Source: Apostichopus japonicus (Eukaryota > Echinodermata > Holothuroidea > Aspidochirotida > Stichopodidae). From it: 64,000 nt of DNA. Under the pieces are notes generated by a model. That model did not search any database, had not been told where the DNA came from, and worked only from the letters and a program-made list of their open reading frames with translations. The position numbers were made by a program, and so were the translations under genes. Below, one piece after another: positions 34,721 to 45,988 of the stretch. The stretch lies in contig NC_092562.1 in assembly GCF_037975245.1 (NCBI RefSeq), forward strand, positions 13,820,501 to 13,884,500, in the 5' to 3' direction. Position 1 is the stretch's first letter. Each line of letters opens with the position of its first letter.

Positions 34721-36892
34721 TATTTTGCTTCATTTTCCCCTGTAACACAAAGAGTACAATGTTTTCACATTTGTTATTATGGTTATTATTAGTTATCACT
34801 TGTTTGTATTTGCTATTATCAGTTATTTTGGTTTTTATTGAACATAATTGAATATATAATTGAAATATATTTAACATGTGTGCAAAGTAGTTACCACTTC
34901 TTTAATGCTTTGTTGTCATCTTTCTATCTCTCAAATGTGTTGAGCTGCTAAGCTATTAATGTTAATTCAAGATTCACTTTGCAACACTGTGTTTGCAACA
35001 CTGTAAAAGTGTTTAATGTAACAAAGTTAACTGTTATTATTTCTATGTGGTTTTCTGAGTCTAAAACAATTTTGCAGCCGCTCCATTTCTGAACCTTTTA
35101 TTCTGAAACTAGTACTATGTATTTATGATGAAGCAAAAAGAAGTTACTATTTGGAGTTGATAAATCTGTTCTTTTCTATGACTCTTACACGGTTTTAGGG
35201 ATCAAATGGCCCAAATCGGGCTCAAACACAGTCTTCATGAACAATATGTGTAACTTCATTTCTATGGTTACTCAAACACATGTTTACCTGCTCGACTTCA
35301 GTTGCCCAATCAGATCACATGAACAACTGAAACAAATGTCTACAGGTCATCTGTACACATGGATTATCTGTGAATTCCTCAAATTGCTTTCTGGGATAGC
35401 TGACGCATTTGTATCATGCAACCGGTGTCAATGCTCAACCTCGTAATATTTCAACCAAGTTAGTGTACAAAATGTTAAAACGAAGTGTACTGACAGTATA
35501 AATTGAAACATTTCATCATATGGGCTATTTTTAAAAAGTGTGCTTATATTTTTTGCCCCTAACTCCTAAATAATTCATCAGGGCAATGCAGTGTTTGCAA
35601 TTCCCATATCTGGCTGTGCAATCCCACAAAGAACATTTGTCTGCTGAGGAAATGCCCGAACTCTTTTCTTGCATATATGCAATTACTTAATGAGCAACTG
35701 ATCCACTTGTTCATTAGCCTATATACACATAAAATTTTTTGAAAATTGATCAGTCACACAGAAATACGTCTTAGAAGAAAAGAAGCTTGTTTACATATCT
35801 TCTAGTATGGTTAGAAAATTAGACCTCGTTTCTTTAAAATTGGCAACACAATACTTAAGTTCAAGACATAATTAGGTGTAATAACTTTCCCATTCTGAAA
35901 TACTGTCCAAACTAGTAATGGAGAAACATTTGCAGGAATTTAATGTCTCATAAATGATAACAAGACTGAAGTGAACAAAGCTTTTCAAGAAGACAATTAC
36001 ATTTACAGCACAACATGAGACTGATGATAAATAACGTTCAGTGATTTTGTATTATAGAATATTGAGAATCTGCAGCAATTGCTACTATGTTTCCATAAAT
36101 TGTTTAACAGTCCCATTCAGGGTTTGCCAAATTTAAACTTTGACCATCCCAGTTTATTGCACTGAAATGTCAGTGAAAATAACACATTTCTGTGCATTTT
36201 TCATATCAATAGTCATTAGCTTTATTGAGTTATCTGTCGTTAAAAATGCTGAACTGAATAAATGCTGCCATAATTTTTAAGGAGGGTGTAGATTCTACAA
36301 ACTTCGATCAATATATGCAAGTCCCGCCAAACAGATCACCGGCCAATCAAATCTCTCTGTGTTGTTTATGACCGTTATAAACCTAGGCCTTTACTATCAC
36401 TTTCATGTTTAAGCTGTTCCTTTTCTTGAAAGGTATCTTTCTATCGGTTTTACCGATGTAGCTTGCAAATTGTGTAATTTGCTTCCATTGCAATGAATAC
36501 GCAGGTGATTTCAGACGTTTCCTCCGTGGAATTTAAAATAGTGTTCGATACGAATGGGACTGCATTGAAGACTATTTTGTTTACATTTGTGTAATGAACC
36601 TTACTAAAATAGGCAGTCGCAGTGATATTAGGGTAAATCGATACCGCCATAAGGGCAACAGAAATATTTCTTTCGATTGTGACAGCTTTTCTCCATATAC
36701 CCACCTGGTCAGAGTGAATTTAGGTTAACAAACATTGAATCTACTTCGGAAGTTTGTTTTCAGAAATTCATAAGCAAACTGTGAATTGGACTTTTATTTG
36801 ATATTACCAATTGTAAGCCTGAATTGAAATACGATAGGCATGCAGATAGATAATACTGTTCAGTAAAATTAATTCCCAGAGAAAAGTTGTTT
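34721..36892. other. mostly unique non-coding stretch
   Basis: Two open frames were considered: 69 codons (+, 35237-35446) and 84 codons (-, 36450-36704). The minus frame has fairly even codon use and a possible splice junction near 36705, but no domain. I do not support either as a gene. Confidence 0.4.
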
Positions 36893-36900
36893 GACACAAG

Positions 36901-36927
36901 CAGGGAGCTGCTAGTAGCAGCTCCCTG
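36901..36927. mobile_element. 27-bp perfect hairpin with target duplication
   Basis: The arms CAGGGAGCTGCTA and TAGCAGCTCCCTG are perfect 13-bp inverted repeats around a single G. ACACAAG flanks both sides (36894-36900 and 36928-36934). With one base shared with the palindrome, the duplication is 8 bp (GACACAAG). The ends CAGGG...CCCTG and the duplication length match hAT transposition. Nothing lies between the arms, so it may be the footprint-sized remnant of a MITE or an extremely small mobile unit. Confidence 0.7.
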
Positions 36928-36990
36928 ACACAAGTACTGTCCACTGCCACACAGTAATACCTAATAAAGTAAAACATGATACCCTCCCAC

Positions 36991-37022
36991 CAGGGAGCTG
37001 CTACTCTAACAGCAGCTCCCTG
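36991..37022. mobile_element. 32-bp hairpin with target duplication
   Basis: The arms CAGGGAGCTGCT and AGCAGCTCCCTG are perfect 12-bp inverted repeats around the 8-base loop ACTCTAAC. CTCCCAC flanks both sides (36984-36990 and 37023-37029), extending to 8 bp (CTCCCACC) with one base of overlap. It is the second such unit within 100 bp, with a different target sequence, so it is an independent insertion. Confidence 0.7.
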
Positions 37023-37030
37023 CTCCCACC

Positions 37031-38187
37031 CTCACCCTTCTGCCAATCAAGGTAGGCCATGTGTAGTTAATTGAATCCCCTTGCCTACTGAAATAAAGGA
37101 CTGAAGTCTTTGTGTTTCAGCTAATAAAAGACCTTGGCAGAAAGCTAATCCACCATGAAAGGGTCAATTACTTCCCCTAAGGCAGCTTTAATTGCTGTGT
37201 GTCCTTATGTGAGGACATTGCTACCTTCTATATGTGCAATATCAACAAACTGAGTTAAGCCACAAATTTGATTGTAACTTTGTGACTCTTTCAGCTCAAA
37301 CTTTTGAATGCCATAAGTTCTATAGGATCTCTGATTGGTCCTTCCTTGGTAGGCATGTACAGGGCAAACAAATGAGAACAGGGGATTCATGAAATAAGAA
37401 GAATGCAGTATCGTTGTGAAGAACTCATCACCCCCAGTACCACTGTGGATACTGTTGATAGGCTTGTTTTACATGCAATTTTTAAGCACATTTCTAGTTA
37501 TTAACTCTCACTATTTATTCCCATAGCTACTTTCAGATGAAATTGTTAATACTGGTGGATCGTGGGGGCCACGAGGGGGCTTAGCATACTAAAAAACTAC
37601 CAAATTTATAGAAAATTCAAAACTCTCTTAAATGCAGCAACTTTCCAAGGGGGAAGGATTGTCCCCTTCTCTGAGACCCCTCTTCAGGACCACGGGTAGA
37701 TACCCCCCACCCCCGCCCTCCCGAGGGCAATCAAAATAACTTAAAAAGAATTTTGATTTTGGACTTAACATATTACCAGTTTGCATGTAGGAACCCTGAA
37801 AATTATTTCTTAAACAGTTCGGGGGGGGGGGGGGGGGTTCCTGCCCCTATGCCCCTCTACCAGTACCTGATCACTATCACTTCATTTTGGTCTTTTCCAA
37901 ACGTGAATTCTGGAACCACTGATACCAGGAGCCCTATTAGAAGTGGCCCAATAAATGGGGATTGTGATTATAAAGGAGGCAGTGAGGCCTTGGCCCCAAC
38001 ACTGGTCGGTTGAGGGAAAATCACTTTCAACAGTTGGATAAAAAATATTCACCGGTGGAGGAGGGGGGAGCATGGGCTGAGGTAATTATTTTCTGGATAT
38101 TCGATTTCATATTCCGCATTACAAACACAACCATTCCCAACGATCTAATTTGCCAAATTTAATGGGTGGAAATTATGCCCCGCCAAA
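37031..38187. other. mostly unique non-coding stretch
   Basis: It holds a G17 run (37821-37837) beside a C-rich block typical of transposon edges in this window, and another C-rich patch near 37705-37725. The open frame at 37753-38013 spans the G-run and is not credible. Confidence 0.4.
37821..37837. repeat. poly-G tract
   Basis: Seventeen consecutive G. Its neighbourhood (CCTGCCCCTATGCCCCTC) resembles the G/C-run edges of hAT-like elements, but no terminal repeat could be identified. Confidence 0.8.
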
Positions 38188-38310
38188 ATGTCATATTTAA
38201 GGCGCATTTTGTGGTCCATAGCATGGGACTCTCATGCAGAGACTGTTGCATTATTGCCACTAGTCTCCGGTTGGCTACATGAAGTTTTCCTTGTTCTCTC
38301 TTACCTAGGT
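38188..38310 (+). CDS. candidate exon, unknown product
   Basis: The frame starting with ATG at 38188 encodes about 41 residues rich in hydrophobics (ETVALLPLVSGWLHEVFLVL) and ends at a good donor, TAG|GTAAG (about 38311). A diverged copy of the same block lies at about 38560-38650 (CGCATTATTGCCAATAGTC and TTCCTTGTTCTCTCTCCC) but carries an in-frame stop. The hydrophobic run could be a membrane segment. I do not recognise the family. It could equally be part of a decayed repeat. Confidence 0.25.
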
Positions 38311-38762
38311 AAGATTGTCCTCAATTTCTACCTTTTGGTCAAATTAGGTAATAATAAGCGAACCATAAATGTCTTGAGATCTTAAATGTGCTGGTTTTCT
38401 GCTGGTGTATATACTAAATGGTTAGCGAGGCCACAGCTGTGGGGTAATTTTGAGTGATGTCACAATTGACGTCACTTCAGGATTCCCCCAAATTGTTTCG
38501 TCCAGCTGCTACAGTTTGGCATACTTTGTATGTATGTCTTGGCCACATTTTACCATACTTCGTTTCTATGATCCAATACTGAAACAAACTGTCGCATTAT
38601 TGCCAATAGTCACTGTTATTTGAAGATTTCCTTGTTCTCTCTCCCGTAGTGTCCTGACGTAGGAATACGCATCTGGCTGTTTGATGCAGGGTTTGTTGCA
38701 ATTAATACGCAATTCATTCTGTTATGTGTAATTATCACTATCTCGATATTCAACAATTTCAG

Positions 38763-38953
38763 TTGATACTATGGTCTTGTACATTTATCAGAAGCCTTCC
38801 TTTGATTATATGGCAGATTTGCTGCGGAAAAGTGAAGAAGCCAATCAGGTTTGTCAAATGGGCTCATTTCCCCCAATATGGTATCCAAGCCCTCCATCCT
38901 CCAGTGAACTATCACTTGGTCTTAGATTGTTTTCTACAATGCAAGACGCATGA
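38763..38953 (+). CDS. candidate terminal exon, unknown product
   Basis: After a plausible acceptor (CAACAATTTCAG, AG at 38761-38762) a frame stays open for about 62 codons to a TGA at 38951-38953. The sequence (TMVLYIYQKPSFDYMADLLR, then KSEEANQ) looks like real coding, with mixed charged and aromatic residues. A possible internal donor, CAG|GTTTGT, follows EEANQ at about 38849. I do not recognise the family. It may be joined to the candidate exon at 38188, but frame compatibility through an intron is not proven. Confidence 0.4.
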
Positions 38954-39324
38954 CGTAGTATCATTGCCAAAACCTATGTATATAACATATTTCAATCAGA
39001 GTTGACCTTGAATTTATTCCTCCACATGTCCTTTTTCCATAACACTCCACAGGATTTCTTGGTTTCTTCAAAGAAGTAGAATTTTGTTCTTTTCTCTGCG
39101 CAACTTACGTGATGCGTACTTAAGCATGCTATCTCATACAACATGAGAGTAGCTAAACCAAATGTCATGACACAACTGCAGATTGCCAAGGCATAAAGTA
39201 AATATTTTTCTGACTTAAGCTACATGTCCGAGTGAGGAGGAGATCGATTTTTTTTGGTCAAATTTGGCTCTAACGTGGAATGGCCCATGAAGTCATCTCC
39301 AGTTAATACTTTATTTATCAAAGT
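38954..39324. other. non-coding stretch before the satellite
   Basis: No gene or repeat unit is recognised between the candidate exon and the first diverged satellite sequence. Confidence 0.4.
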
Positions 39325-41479
39325 AATATTTGCATTGTTTGCAAGGTTGAAGGTTAAGGTCATGAGAAACAAATGGAATCTCACTGTCTGTATCCCACAA
39401 GGTAAATGAAGGTTTCTACTTTAGGGTGCTATTAGATACATTAAGGTATACTAATATCACATTATAGTTCTGTACCCCACAAGCCATACACTGGTTCTCA
39501 AATTATATTTAGGTCCTATAATTATGCAAATAATAAGTATTTTCCTGTACAGATTATCGCTATCAATTAGATGAATTCATATCAAGGAATTTCCATTGTT
39601 TGCTGGGTCGAAAATTTAAGTTCTTTAGAGAAAAATTGTAATTTAATTTCACTCTCTGTACCCCACAAGGTATCCTGGCACTCATACAACATGACCAGAA
39701 TACAGCATCAATAGGTGAATTTTCATATTCCAGTATAAAACCTGGGTCAAAGTTATTGTTTGGCATCTTATAGCAACGAAGGCATCTACTTTAGGCTGCA
39801 ACTTAGATGCATTAAGGTATACTTATATCACATTTGAATTTTGTACCTCACAAGCTACATTTGTACTCGTATAATATTTAGGTCCTACAATGAAAATAAT
39901 AAATTTACTGTACAGATTACCACTGTCAATTAGATGAATTCATATCAAGAAATTTCCATTGTTTGCTAGGTAGAAGGATTAAGTTCTTTTGAGCCAAATT
40001 GAAGTTTTATTTCACTTTCTGTACACCACAAGGTATCCTGGCACTCATACAACATGGCCAGAATACAGCATCAATAGGTGAATTTTCATTATCCAGTATA
40101 AAGCCAGGGTCAAAGTTACTGTTGGCTTCTAATAGCAATGAAGGCATCTACTTTAGGCTGCAACAAGGATGCATTAAGGTATATTTATATTACATTAAAG
40201 TTCTGTACCCCACAAGCTACACTTGAACTCAAATAATCTTAGGTCCTACAATGGGAGTAAAAAAGTATTTTCTTGAACAGATTACAGCTGTCAATTAGAT
40301 GAATTCACATCAAGGAACTGCCATTGTCTGCTAGGTCGAAAGTTTAACTTCTTGTTAAGTTCTTGAGAGACAAATTGTAATTTAATTTCACAGTCTGTAC
40401 CCCACAAGGTATCCCGACACTCATACCACATGACCAGAGTACAGTATCAACAAGATAAATTTCATTATCCTGTATATAAAGCACTGTAAAAAATATTGTT
40501 GGCTACTCGTAGCAATGAAGGCATCTACTCTAGGCTGCCATTTAGATGCATTAAGGTATGTTTATATCACATTAAAGTTCTGTACCCCACAAGCTACACT
40601 GGTACTCATATAATCTTAAGTCCTACAATTAGAATAATAAGTATGTTTTGTATAGAGTATCGCTGTCAATAAGATTAATTTATATTGAAGAATTTTCATT
40701 GGTAGATGGATTTAGTTCTTATTAAGTTCTTGAGAGACAAATTGTATTTTAACTGTCTGTACCCCACAAGGTATCCTGGCACTCATACCACATGACCAGA
40801 GTACAGCATCAATAGGTGAATTTTCATTATCCAGTATATAAAGCACTGTCAAAGTTATTGGTGGCTATACTCATAGCAATGAAGGCATCAACTTTAGGCT
40901 GCCACTTAGATGCATTAAGGTATATGTTTGGCTAGGTAGAAGGATTTAGCTCTTGTTAAGTTCTTGAGAGACAAATTTTAATTTAATTTAACTGTCTGTA
41001 CCCCACAAGGTATCCTGGCACTCATACCACATGACCAGCGTACAGTACGACAAATTGTTATTTAACTGTCTGTACCCAACAAGGTATCCTGGCACTCATA
41101 CAACATGACCAGAATACAGTATCAATAGGTGAATTTTCATTATCCAGTATAAAGCCAGGGTCAAAGTTATCGTTGGCTTCTAATAGCAATGAAGGCATCT
41201 ACTTAAGGCTGCAACAAGGATGCATTAAGGTATATTTATATTACATTAAAGTTCTGTACCCCACAAGCTACACTGGTACTCATATAATATTAGGTCCTAC
41301 AATGCGAATGATAAGTTTTATTCTGTATAGATTATCGCTGTCAATTAGATGAATTTATTTCGAAGAATTTTCATTGTTTGCTAGGTAGATGGATTTAGTT
41401 CTTATTAAGTTCTTGAGAGACAAATTGTAATTTAACTGACTGTACCCCACAAGGTATCCTGGCACTCATACCGCATGAC

Positions 41480-44400
41480 CAGAGTACAGTACGACAAATT
41501 GTGATTTAACTGTCTGTACCCCACAAGGTATCCTGGCACTCATACAACATGACCAGTGTACACTATCAACAAGTTTATATTTATTATCGGGCATATAAAG
41601 CACTGTAAAAAATATTGTTGGCTACTCATAGCACGGAAGGCATCTACTTTAGACTGCCGCATAGATGCATTAAGGTATATTTTTGGCAAGGTAGAAGGAT
41701 TTAGCTCTTGTTAAGTTCTTGAGAGACAAATTTTAATTTAATATAACTGTCTGTACCCCACAAGGTGTCCTGGCACTCATACAACATGACCAGAATACAG
41801 CATCAATAGGTGAATTTTCATATTCCAGTATAAAACCAGGGTCAAAGTTATTGTTTGACTTCTAATAGCAATGGAGGCATCTACTCTAGCTGCCACTTAG
41901 ATGCATTAAGGTGTATTTTTATCACATTTAAGTTTTGTACCCCACAAGCTACACTGGTACTCATATAATATTAGGTCCTACAATGCGAATGATAAGTATT
42001 TTTCTGTATGGACTATCGCTGTCAATGAGATGAATTTATATTGAAGAATTTTCATTGTTTGCTAGGTAGATGGATTTAGTTCTTTTTAGGTTCTTGAGAG
42101 ACAAATTGTAATTGAACTGTCTGTACCCCACAAGGTTTCCTGGCACTCATACCACATGACCAGAGTACAGTACAACAAATTGTAATTTAACTGTCTGTAC
42201 CTCACAAGGTATCCTGGCACTCATACAACATGACCAGAGTACAGTATCAACAAGTTAATATTTATTATCCAGCATATAAAGCACTGTAAAAAATATTGTT
42301 GGCTACTCATAGCAATGAAGGCATCTACTTTAGGCTGCCATTTAGATGCATTAAGGTATGTTTATATGACATTAAAGTTCTGTACCCCACAAGCTACACT
42401 TGTACTCATATAATCTTAAGTCCTACAATGCGAATAAAAATGTTACTGTACAGAATACCACGGTCAATCAATGAATTCATATCAAGGAATATCCATTGTT
42501 TGCTAGGTAGAAGGATTTAGTTCTTGTTAAGTTCTTGAGAGACAAATTTTAATTTAAATGTCTGTACCCCACAAGGTATCCTGGTACTCATACCACATTA
42601 CCAGAATACAGTATCAATAGGTGAATTTTCATATTCCAGTATAAAACCAAGGTCAAAGTTATTGTTGGCTTCTAATAGCAATGAAGGCACTTACTTTAGG
42701 CTGCCACTTAGATGCATTAAGGTATATTTATATCACATCAAAGTTCTGTACCCACAAGCTACACTGGTACTCATATAATCTTAAGTCCTATGATGCAAAT
42801 TATCAATTTACTATACAGATATCCATGGTAAATTCTTTGAATTCATATTGAAGGATTTCCATTGTTTGTTAGGTAGAAGGATTTAGTTCTTGTTAAGTTC
42901 TTGAGAGACAAATTGTAATTTAACTGTCTGTACCCCACAAGGTATCCTGGCACTCATACCACATGACCAGAGTACAGTATCAACAAGTTAATATTTATCA
43001 TCCATTATATAAAGCACTGTCAAAGTTATTGTTGGCTATTCATAGCACTGAAGGCATCTACTCAAGGCTGCCTGCATAGATGCATTAAGGTATATTTTTT
43101 GCTAGGTAGAAGCATTTAGCTCTTGTTAAGTTCTTGAGAGACAAATTTTAATTTAAATGTCTGTACCCCACAACGTATCCTGGTACTCATACCACATTAC
43201 CAGAATACAGTATCGATAGGTGAATTTTCATATTCCAGTATAAAACCAAGGTCAAAGTTATTGTTGGCTTCTAATAGCAATGAAGGCATCACTTTAGGCT
43301 GCCACTTAGATGCATTAAGGTGTATTTATATCACATTTAAGTTCTGTACCCCTCAAGCTACACTGGTACTCATATAATATTAGGTCCTACAATGCGAATG
43401 ATAAGTTTTATTCTGTATAGATTATCGCTGTCAATTAGATGAATTTATATTGAAGAATTTTCATTGTTTGCTAGGTAGATGGATTTTGTTCTTATTAAGT
43501 TCTTGAGAGACAAATTGTAATTTAACTGTCTGTACCCCACAAGGTATCCTGGCACTCATACCACATGACCAGAGTACAGTACAACAAATTGTAATTTAAC
43601 TGTCTGTACCCCACAAGGTATCCTGGCACTCATACCACATGACCAGAGTACAGTATCAACAAGTTAATATTTATTATCCAGTATATTAAGCACTGTAAAA
43701 AATATTGTTGGCTACTCATAGCAATGAAGGCATCTACTTAAGGCTTCCACTTAGATGCATTAAGGTATATTTATATCACATTAAAGTTCTGTACCCCACA
43801 AGCTGCACTTGTACTCATATAATCTTAAGTCCTACAATGCGAATACAAATTTTACTGTACAGATAACCGCGGTCAATCGGTGAATTCATATCAAGGAATA
43901 TCCATTGTTTGCTAGGTAGAAGGATTTAGTTCTTGTTAAGTTCTTGAGAGACAAATTTTAATTTAAATGTCTGTACCCCACAAGGTATCCTGGTACTCAT
44001 ACCACATTACCAGAATACAGTATCAATAGGTGAATTTTCATATTCCAGTATAAAACCAAGGTCAAAGTTATTGTTGGCTTCTAATAGCAATGAAGGCATC
44101 TACTTTAGGCTGCCACTTACATGCATTAAGGTGTATTTATATCACATTTAAGTTCTGTACCCCACAAGCTACACTGGTACTCATATAATATTAGGTCCTA
44201 CAATGCGAAGGACAAGTTTTATTCTGTACAGATTATCGCTGTCAATTAGATGAATTTATATTGAAGAGTTTTCATTGTTTGCTAGGTAGATGGATTTAGT
44301 TCTAATTAAGTTCTTGAGAGACATATTGTAATTGTAATTTAACTGTCTGTACCCCACAAGGTATCCTGGCACTCATACCACATGACCAGAATACAGCATC

Positions 44401-44700
44401 AATAGGTGAATTTTCATTATCCTGTATATAAAGCACTGCCAAAAATATTGTTGGCTACTCATAGCAATAAATGCATCTACTTAAGGCTGCCATTTAGATG
44501 CATTATTTTTAAGGTATATTTATATGACATTTAAGTTTTGTACCCCACAAGCTACACTGGTACTCATATAATATAAGGTCCTACAATGCGAATGATAAGT
44601 TTTATTCTGTATAGATTATCGCTGTCAATGAGATGAATTTATATTGAAGAATTTTCATTGTTTGCTAGGTAGATGGATTTTGTTCTTATTAAGTTCTTGA
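41480..44700. repeat. higher-order block, repeated at 46032-49252 (offset 4552 bp)
   Basis: Rare variants are shared at a constant 4552-bp offset. Examples are TATCGGGCATATAAAG (41587 and 46139), the 74-codon frame at 42296 and 46848, and GATAACCGCGGTCAATCGG (43862 and 48414). Only scattered substitutions separate the two blocks, so the duplication is recent relative to divergence between units. Confidence 0.8.
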
Positions 44701-45988
44701 GAGACAAATTGTAATTTAACTGTCTGTACCCCACAAGGTATCCTGGCACTCATACCACATGACCAGAGTACAGTACGACAAATTGTAATTTAACTGTCTG
44801 TACCCCACAAGGTATCCTGGCACTCATACCACATGACCAGAGTACAGTACAACAAATTGTAATTTAACTGTCTGTACCCCACAAGGTATCCTGGCACTCA
44901 TACCACATGACCAGAGTACAGTATCAACAAGTTAATATTTATTATCCAGTATATTAAGCACTGTAAAAAATATTGTTGGCTACTCATAGCAATGAAGGCA
45001 TCTACTTAAGGCTTCCACTTAGATGCATTAAGGTATATTTATATCACATTAAAGTTCTGTACCCCACAAGCTACACTTGTACTCATATAATCTTAATTCC
45101 TACAATGCGAATACAAATTTTACTGTACAGATAACCGCGGTCAATCGGTGAATTCATATCAAGGAATATCCATTGTTTGCTAGGTAGAAGGATTTAGTTC
45201 TTGTTAAGTTCTTGAGAGACAAATTTTAATTTAAATGTCTGTACCCCACAAGGTATCCTGGTACTCATACCACATTACCAGAATACAGTATCAATAGGTG
45301 AATTTTCATATTCCAGTATAAAACCAAGGTCAAAGTTATTGTTGGCTTCTAATAGCAATGAAGGCATCTACTTTAGGCTGCCACTTACATGCATTAAGGT
45401 GTATTTATATCACATTTAAGTTCTGTACCCCACAAGCTACACTGGTACTCATATAATATTAGGTCCAACAATGCGAAGGATAAGTTTTATTCTGTACAGA
45501 TTATCGCTGTCAATTAGATGAATTTATATTGAAGAGTTTTCATTGTTTGCTAGGTAGATGGATTTAGTTCTAATTAAGTTCTTGAGAGACATATTGTAAT
45601 TGTAATTTAACTGTCTGTACCCCACAAGGTATCCTGGCACTCATACCACATGACCAGAATACAGCATCAATAGGTGAATTTTCATTATCCTGTATATAAA
45701 GCACTGCCAAAAATATTGTTGGCTACTCATAGCAATAAATGCATCTACTTAAGGCTGCCATTTAGATGCATTATTTTTAAGGTATATTTATATGACATTT
45801 AAGTTTTGTACCCCACAAGCTACACTGGTACTCATATAATATAAGGTCCTACAATGCGAATGATAAGTTTTATTCTGTATAGATTATCGCTGTCAATGAG
45901 ATGAATTTATATTGAAGAATTTTCATTGTTTGCTAGGTAGATGGATTTTGTTCTTATTAAGTTCTTGAGAGACAAATTGTAATTTAAC
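43452..45988. repeat. 1268-bp tandem duplication within the satellite
   Basis: Landmarks at 43600 and 43859 recur at 44868 and 45127, an exact 1268-bp shift, and 44720 recurs at 45988. The two copies differ in the number of the 74-bp sub-units they contain. Confidence 0.75.
44720..44941. repeat. 74-bp sub-repeat, three copies
   Basis: CTGTCTGTACCCCACAAGG starts at 44720, 44794 and 44868, spaced 74 bp. Each copy ends in GAGTACAGTACRACAAATTG. The same short amplification is seen at 41445-41585, 42118-42260, 43526-43600, 52670-52890, 54700-54900, 56710-56930, 58730-58930 and 63425-63580, with two or three copies each. It is a truncated half A that has expanded locally. Confidence 0.8.

Noticed and set aside
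36450-36704. 84-codon minus-strand frame
   Set aside because: Codon use is even and a weak splice site is possible, but there is no recognisable domain and no neighbouring exon.
36901-37022. Hairpins as transcription terminators
   Set aside because: They lack a T-tract, the genome is eukaryotic, and both have flanking direct repeats that fit insertion.
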